Origin: Promethearchaeota archaeon
GTDB lineage: Archaea; Asgardarchaeota; Lokiarchaeia; Sigynarchaeales; SOKP01
DNA length: 10,074 nt
Assembly: GCA_019894655.1 (NCBI GenBank)
Contig: JAGXNZ010000075.1
Span: 1-10,074 of the forward strand
Reading direction: 5' to 3'
Made by a program: the position numbers and the translations under genes. Of this stretch, positions 6,052 through 10,074 are shown piece by piece. The notes under the pieces were generated by a model, which ran no database searches, was not told the DNA's origin, and saw only the letters and a list, made by a program, of their open reading frames with translations. Every line of letters begins with the position of its first letter. Position 1 is the stretch's first letter.

Positions 6052-6348
6052 TTACGAAGACAACAATTCGGGATACTGAAGTCTTGCAACTTTTGATATT
6101 TGTAATTGGTATTTCGGAATTTGAGTTTTTAGTCGTTTTAGTTGATTGTTTTTAGCTACATTCGAGAGGATTCTCCCAATTCTGTCGACTTTAATATCGA
6201 TGCCATAATTGTCTTTTAAGACTGAATTTATTTTATATGAGGACAAGATAACTATCTCTGATATGTTTTTCTCAGCCAAAAGTTCAATGCCTTGTTTGAC
6301 CAGTTTTATCAAACTTTCTTTATCTGGTTTATCTGATTGATTACCCAT
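6052..6348 (-). CDS. Small winged-helix-like protein, putative DNA-binding regulator
   Basis: This 98-aa protein begins at ATG 6348. After a charged N-terminus, residues about 12-30 form a helix. IVILSSYKINSVLKDNYGI (about 32-50) then DIKVDRIGRILSNVAKNN (about 51-68) look like the helix-turn-helix pair, the second being the likely recognition helix. LKRLKTQIPKYQLQI (about 70-84) could be the wing. Lys/Arg content is high, fitting nucleic-acid binding. I infer a winged-helix fold from the pattern but cannot assign a named family. It is convergent with the tandem MPN genes and divergent from the membrane protein gene, sharing a 158-bp AT-rich spacer with the latter, so it could regulate that gene or itself. 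A ribosomal or RNA-binding role is an alternative. Confidence 0.7.
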   Translation of the reverse strand: MGNQSDKPDKESLIKLVKQGIELLAEKNISEIVILSSYKINSVLKDNYGIDIKVDRIGRILSNVAKNNQLKRLKTQIPKYQLQISKVARLQYPELLSS

Positions 6349-6506
6349 TTACATTAATATATTATAATTGAAGCCTTTTAAATTTTCAGCTGTGAATTAC
6401 ATACTAATTTGCATTTTGATTGGTTTTATTTAATTTAATTCATTTAAGAAAATAACAATTTTTTAATTCTAATTAAACATTTTCCCTCATTAAACTTACT
6501 TTTTCG
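6349..6506. other. Divergent intergenic region between winged-helix-like gene and membrane protein
   Basis: This 158-bp spacer is very AT-rich, with repeated TTTAATT-type words (6428-6450). Beyond one candidate TATA box for the minus-strand gene, I see no clear promoter for the plus-strand gene, no RNA gene and no coding frame. Confidence 0.4.
6374..6386 (-). promoter_or_regulatory. Possible TATA box of the winged-helix-like gene
   Basis: On the minus strand AAAATTTAAAAGG is centred about 31 bp upstream of the ATG at 6348. A start site 25-27 bp downstream would fall almost at the start codon, implying a leaderless or very short-leader mRNA; no Shine-Dalgarno is seen. Confidence 0.25.
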
Positions 6507-8828
6507 ATGAAAATGAATGCTAAAGAAAGTCTAACTAAAATAAAAAATTCTCTACAAAAGAACATTCGTAAATTATTTATACAAGAACTTTATGTAGAAG
6601 GAGAGGACCCACCAAAATCGTATTTTGGAGAGAAGAGGTTCTTTGGATTATACGCTATTTTTTTATTTTTTTCGTTTTTATTGTTAATTGGTATAAATTT
6701 TCCTGGTACATATTTGAATGTTCTTACCCTTGGAAATCCATTTGTTTTTGGAAACGCATTGGTAGGCTTTTTTCTCACATTATCATTATTATATAGTGTT
6801 GACAAAATTAGATTGTTCATTTTTGAAAAACAATCAACGATTAAACAGATTATTTTATATACTGGAATGATTTTTGGTTTCTTCATCCTTTTCCTATATA
6901 TCTATAATATAAACACAAATTTAATAAGCAACTTATTAGGATTGTCAACAGTCTGGCTAGTACTATTAAGTATTCGTTTCTATATGTATTCCAGAAAGTT
7001 TGCAACTAAAATTGAGGCAAAGTTTATAGCTAAATATTCTGCTATTCGACGATTTTTAGCTTTCATTGCGCCATATTTTATTTTAGCAGTGTTAGTTGTA
7101 ATAGCTCTGTTTTATCGCAGTCTGTTAGTCTATATTTCTCTTGATTTTTTCGGTCCTTTTGCTCCCAGTGAAGCAGTAGGAGTTTATGAATTAGAAATGC
7201 GCTTAATAATGCCTTTAATTTATTTTAGTTTAATTTTAACTCTCCTATTCATTATATTTGAATTCGTATTTACACGAAGAAAAGCCGAGACAAAGAGGGC
7301 AGGATTGTTTGATAACTACACTTTTTCTTTAATTGTTTTATTTATATTTTTCTTTCAGGTCTTTCAGTTATCCTTATTCTTAATTTTAAATCCAGTAACC
7401 ATTACTGCCCTAAAAGCGACTGTAGGTGCGAATAGTTCAACAATCTGGTTTATTTTTATTTTAGAATTTGCCGTATCTATGATTTTCTTGTATAGAATCA
7501 TCAAAAAGTTAGGGCGTTCACTAGAATGGAAACTTCTCATATTTAAAAGAGATGGTCTAATTCTATTAATTTTAGGATGCGTTCTTTCTCAAACTCTTAC
7601 ACGTTATGCTTTACAGAATCAAATTCCAAATCAAATAATTACTCCCCTTGGACAGTTTTTAATGGCAGATAAATTCATTATCTCTATAATAATGATTATT
7701 TTCCTCGGGAGTACTCTGCTATTTTATTACTTAAAACCGCACGAAACTTCAATGTTTATTCGTTTGCAGAAAGAAACGGTAGATCAAGAAGAGCAAAGTA
7801 TGGATAGAATTTATAAACTATTAAGGAGCGAATACTTGAGAAGAGGAGATGGTTTTCCTCTAGAGATTTTAGAACGGGAGTTGGTTAGAGCTACTAAGCT
7901 TTCTAAAAATAATATATATGCTCTGGTTGGATCACTTGCGAAGAGTAACATGAATATTATTTTGAAAGATAAAAAAGACGATCAAGGGCGGTACCAGAAA
8001 TATGTAGACTTTACTTCCATTCTCGAGAAGTTCGATAAAAAAGGAGTTGCACAAAAGAAAGCAAAAAAATATCTATCAGATCGGCTCTTCACAACTATGA
8101 GATCGGACAAATCTAAACAACTTGACTTACACGTTGATACAACTCAAAATAAGGCTTCGGATCAGTTTATTTCTTCTCTAACTTCGGATTACACAAAAAA
8201 ACAAGAAGATGAATTATCTTTTGAACAGAAGCAAAAAGATTCCTCACTTTCCTTTACCCAAAAAGAAATTCCTCAAGCATTAAAAAATAATATCATAGAG
8301 ATATTAAAAAAAGAATATGCATATCGGATTGAAAATCTGGAGAAAAACCCCGATTTTCATTATTGTATTTCAGAAATCGCGTCTGAAATTCAATTGGAAA
8401 CTCGCATCACTCCGGGTCAACTTTATCCCCTTTTGGAAAGTATTGCAGCAGATGATCTAGAATTAAGTTTAGAGAAAAATCCAGAGGAACCTGAAGATAA
8501 ACGTATCATTTTCTTCCCCATCGCGGATGATAACTTAAGCCACACCCTCGCTAATTTTAGGCCAGAAGCATATAAAAAGATAAGAATAAAAATAACCAAA
8601 AATTTTTCTAAATTTTTAAATCGAAAGAAATCTATAGCTATTTTTCCTAAACTTAGCAAGCAGATTGGCGAAAATACGGAAGTACAAAGGGCGTGGAATG
8701 AAATATACAAAATGCTTAATAAGTTCTATCCTAAGTATGTTGAAATCGTTGAGAGGATAAGACTAGGAGTAGAATTACCAAAAATCTTACAAATTTTTCC
8801 TAAAAAAGACATTGATATTTATCTTTAA
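6507..8828 (+). CDS. Ten-TM membrane protein with large cytosolic C-terminus containing two winged-helix-like repeats
   Basis: This 773-aa protein has a basic N-terminus (1-43), then about ten hydrophobic segments at roughly 44-64, 77-98, 113-134, 138-160, 184-208, 233-255, 271-294, 312-331, 348-366 and 389-409. The last ~360 residues are soluble and charged. In this tail, about 431-505 (IYKLLRSEYLRRGDGF ... NIYALVGSLAKSNMNIIL) and about 592-672 (IIEILKKEYAYRIENL ... QLYPLLESIAADDLELSL) share a common pattern of two to three helices followed by a beta-wing-like stretch, suggesting a duplicated winged-helix-like domain. Between them lies a polar, Gln/Lys/Ser-rich linker. A final helical domain (about 685-773) ends in a hydrophobic DIDIYL. 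No known transporter or enzyme signature is recognised. ATG 6507 has no Shine-Dalgarno; ATG 6513 is an alternative start. The MFS gene follows after 9 bp, so the two are probably co-transcribed. Function unknown. Confidence 0.82.
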   Translation: MKMNAKESLTKIKNSLQKNIRKLFIQELYVEGEDPPKSYFGEKRFFGLYAIFLFFSFLLLIGINFPGTYLNVLTLGNPFVFGNALVGFFLTLSLLYSVDKIRLFIFEKQSTIKQIILYTGMIFGFFILFLYIYNINTNLISNLLGLSTVWLVLLSIRFYMYSRKFATKIEAKFIAKYSAIRRFLAFIAPYFILAVLVVIALFYRSLLVYISLDFFGPFAPSEAVGVYELEMRLIMPLIYFSLILTLLFIIFEFVFTRRKAETKRAGLFDNYTFSLIVLFIFFFQVFQLSLFLILNPVTITALKATVGANSSTIWFIFILEFAVSMIFLYRIIKKLGRSLEWKLLIFKRDGLILLILGCVLSQTLTRYALQNQIPNQIITPLGQFLMADKFIISIIMIIFLGSTLLFYYLKPHETSMFIRLQKETVDQEEQSMDRIYKLLRSEYLRRGDGFPLEILERELVRATKLSKNNIYALVGSLAKSNMNIILKDKKDDQGRYQKYVDFTSILEKFDKKGVAQKKAKKYLSDRLFTTMRSDKSKQLDLHVDTTQNKASDQFISSLTSDYTKKQEDELSFEQKQKDSSLSFTQKEIPQALKNNIIEILKKEYAYRIENLEKNPDFHYCISEIASEIQLETRITPGQLYPLLESIAADDLELSLEKNPEEPEDKRIIFFPIADDNLSHTLANFRPEAYKKIRIKITKNFSKFLNRKKSIAIFPKLSKQIGENTEVQRAWNEIYKMLNKFYPKYVEIVERIRLGVELPKILQIFPKKDIDIYL

Positions 8829-8837
8829 TTCTCAATC

Positions 8838-10074
8838 ATGCGCTCTATCGATCCGAAAATCTCTCTGAGGACCACATTTTTAGGGCTATCTTCCTTTCAA
8901 TTGCTGGCAATGTTTAGAAGAGGTATGTTTTATACTTACCTATCTATTTATATGAGAGATTTTTTGCTTTTATCTGTAACCGAAACGACACTTTACGCAA
9001 CACTGCCAATGCTAATGAGCGTAATTTTTCAAAATTTTGTTTGGGGGCCATTAAGTGACAGGTTCCAGAAGCGCAGAACATTTATAATATTAGGAGAGGT
9101 TTTAGCAGGTATTGGGACAATCATTGTCTGGTTTGTTCACTCAATTGTCTCTAACTTGTTAATAGCAGGATATGTTATTATTGTTGGATTAATGTGTATT
9201 GAAGCGTTTTGGTCAATGTCGAATATTAGTTGGAGCGCTCTTATTAGTGATATTTATCCATCTAGAGACCGTAGTAAAATTATGGGACAATTAACTAGCG
9301 TAGGGGGTTTTGGAAGAATAATAGGAATATCTATAGGAGGAATACTCTACAATAACGGTTTTGGTTTTCGTGATGGACCATTATTCCTCGTAGCAGCACT
9401 AGTTATGTTTGTATCTTCTATCCCTATGATTTTCGCTCCTGAAGGTGGAATTAAATCTAGAGAAGATATAGAAGTGGAGATTAATGATAATACAACACAA
9501 AACTACAATTTTAAAGTTATTTTCATCGTTTTCATTATTTCTTTAACATTTATTAATTTTGGACGCAATTCTATCGCGACGATCTATAGTCAATATTTAA
9601 TTTTGGATACTGGATTTGCGGTTGATAGCATATTATTGAGTTATATTGCAAATACTCGATCGTTAGCAGTGCTAACAATAGGTTTTTTAGCTGGGACTTT
9701 AAGCAAAAAGTTTGGACATTCTCGAACTCTAATATTAGGTGTGAGTTTATCTATTTTCGCATTAATTATCACGGGATTAACAGATAATTTGATATTGATA
9801 TTTGTCGGAAGCTTTTTTATAGGTATGGGTGAAGTTATTATTTATGCTGCCTCTTATGTCATTGCCTCTAACTTGATACCTTCCAAGGTTAGGGCAAAAT
9901 TATTTGGAGTATATAATACGACTTTTTTTCTTTCTTGGGGATTAGCTTGTACAATCATATCAGGTCCATTGATAGACTTTTTAATCTACAACGGTTTTGA
10001 GGAAGTTATCTCTTACCAAGCTGCTTTTATTGTAGGAGCTATGATAACAGGAATAGGATTAGTTATTTTTTTAG
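8838..10074 (+). CDS. Major facilitator superfamily transporter, partial (3' end outside window)
   Basis: The frame starts at ATG 8838 and stays open for 412 codons to the right edge. It is a polytopic protein with about eleven hydrophobic segments visible of the twelve expected. The MFS motif A is seen after TM2 as WGPLSDRFQKRR (residues 69-80), with Asp73 and Arg74. A related loop, GTLSKKFGHSR (286-296), occupies the same place in the second half. The loops DIYPSRDRSKIMG (138-150) and LIPSKVRAKLFGVYN (346-360) match the PxxxRxxxxG pattern after TM4 and TM10 seen in drug/sugar-type MFS carriers. The polar central loop (about 201-226) separates the halves. Substrate cannot be told; multidrug efflux-like or solute transport are both possible. 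It lies 9 bp downstream of the ten-TM gene without its own evident promoter, so it is probably in the same operon. Confidence 0.9.
   Translation, partial: MRSIDPKISLRTTFLGLSSFQLLAMFRRGMFYTYLSIYMRDFLLLSVTETTLYATLPMLMSVIFQNFVWGPLSDRFQKRRTFIILGEVLAGIGTIIVWFVHSIVSNLLIAGYVIIVGLMCIEAFWSMSNISWSALISDIYPSRDRSKIMGQLTSVGGFGRIIGISIGGILYNNGFGFRDGPLFLVAALVMFVSSIPMIFAPEGGIKSREDIEVEINDNTTQNYNFKVIFIVFIISLTFINFGRNSIATIYSQYLILDTGFAVDSILLSYIANTRSLAVLTIGFLAGTLSKKFGHSRTLILGVSLSIFALIITGLTDNLILIFVGSFFIGMGEVIIYAASYVIASNLIPSKVRAKLFGVYNTTFFLSWGLACTIISGPLIDFLIYNGFEEVISYQAAFIVGAMITGIGLVIFL

Noticed and set aside
2052..6375. 12-bp word GGCTTCAATTAT at 2052-2063 (plus) and 6364-6375 (minus), both in promoter regions
   Set aside because: Several exact 12-mer matches are expected by chance in a 10-kb AT-rich window, and the two positions differ relative to the start codons.
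6590..6886. 98-codon minus-strand open frame
   Set aside because: Antisense to the membrane-protein gene; composition reflects the opposite strand's hydrophobic codons.
8423..8710. 95-codon minus-strand open frame
   Set aside because: Antisense to the soluble tail of the membrane-protein gene, with no family resemblance.
1..10074. tRNA/rRNA genes, CRISPR arrays, insertion sequences or attachment sites
   Set aside because: Looked for spaced direct repeats, transposase motifs, terminal inverted repeats and tRNA-like arms; none was convincing.

Overview
The window looks like chromosomal DNA from a low-GC archaeon, most likely an Asgard archaeon (Lokiarchaeia-like). The reasons are AT-rich intergenic DNA with archaeal TATA-like boxes, Shine-Dalgarno sites resembling GGAGGTGAT, three proteins with a eukaryote-style MPN/JAMM domain (Rpn11/CSN5-like), and a zinc-ribbon protein of a kind I associate with Asgard genomes. 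The assignment is an inference; there is no rRNA or other marker gene here.

Layout. Positions 1-893 (minus) hold the N-terminal ~297 codons of a ChlI/BchI-type magnesium-chelatase AAA+ ATPase that runs off the left edge. Upstream of it on the same strand, 1023-1973 encodes a 316-aa MPN protein with a complete JAMM metalloprotease signature. A 232-bp divergent spacer with an inverted repeat and a two-turn direct repeat separates it from a plus-strand gene (about 2206-2880). That gene encodes an unknown N-terminal domain, a charged linker and a C-terminal CxxC/CxxC zinc ribbon, and seems to lack an ATG/GTG/TTG start at its true N-terminus. After a 247-bp spacer come two tandem, probably translationally coupled paralogues, 3128-4582 and 4585-5967. 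Each has an N-terminal MPN domain followed by a long helical/coiled-coil tail. A hairpin plus T-run closes this pair. Then come a small convergent winged-helix-like gene (6052-6348, minus), a 773-aa ten-TM membrane protein with a large cytosolic C-terminus (6507-8828), and a major facilitator transporter (8838 to the right edge) only 9 bp behind it.

How the genes may work together. Three MPN proteins in under 5 kb is the notable signal. The first has a textbook E...HxHx7SxxD site. The second keeps Glu, HSH, Ser and Asp, but the HxH-to-Ser spacing is x10 instead of x7. The third has x8 and a Gln where the catalytic Glu should be. An active-like MPN protein next to a degenerate partner recalls the Rpn11/Rpn8 and CSN5/CSN6 heterodimers, here with coiled-coil tails fused to the domains. 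I infer an uncharacterised archaeal MPN complex that could act on ubiquitin-like or other isopeptide conjugates. No ubiquitin, E1, E2 or RING gene is visible in the window, so substrate and pathway are open. The chelatase ATPase and the membrane-protein/MFS pair may be unrelated neighbours.
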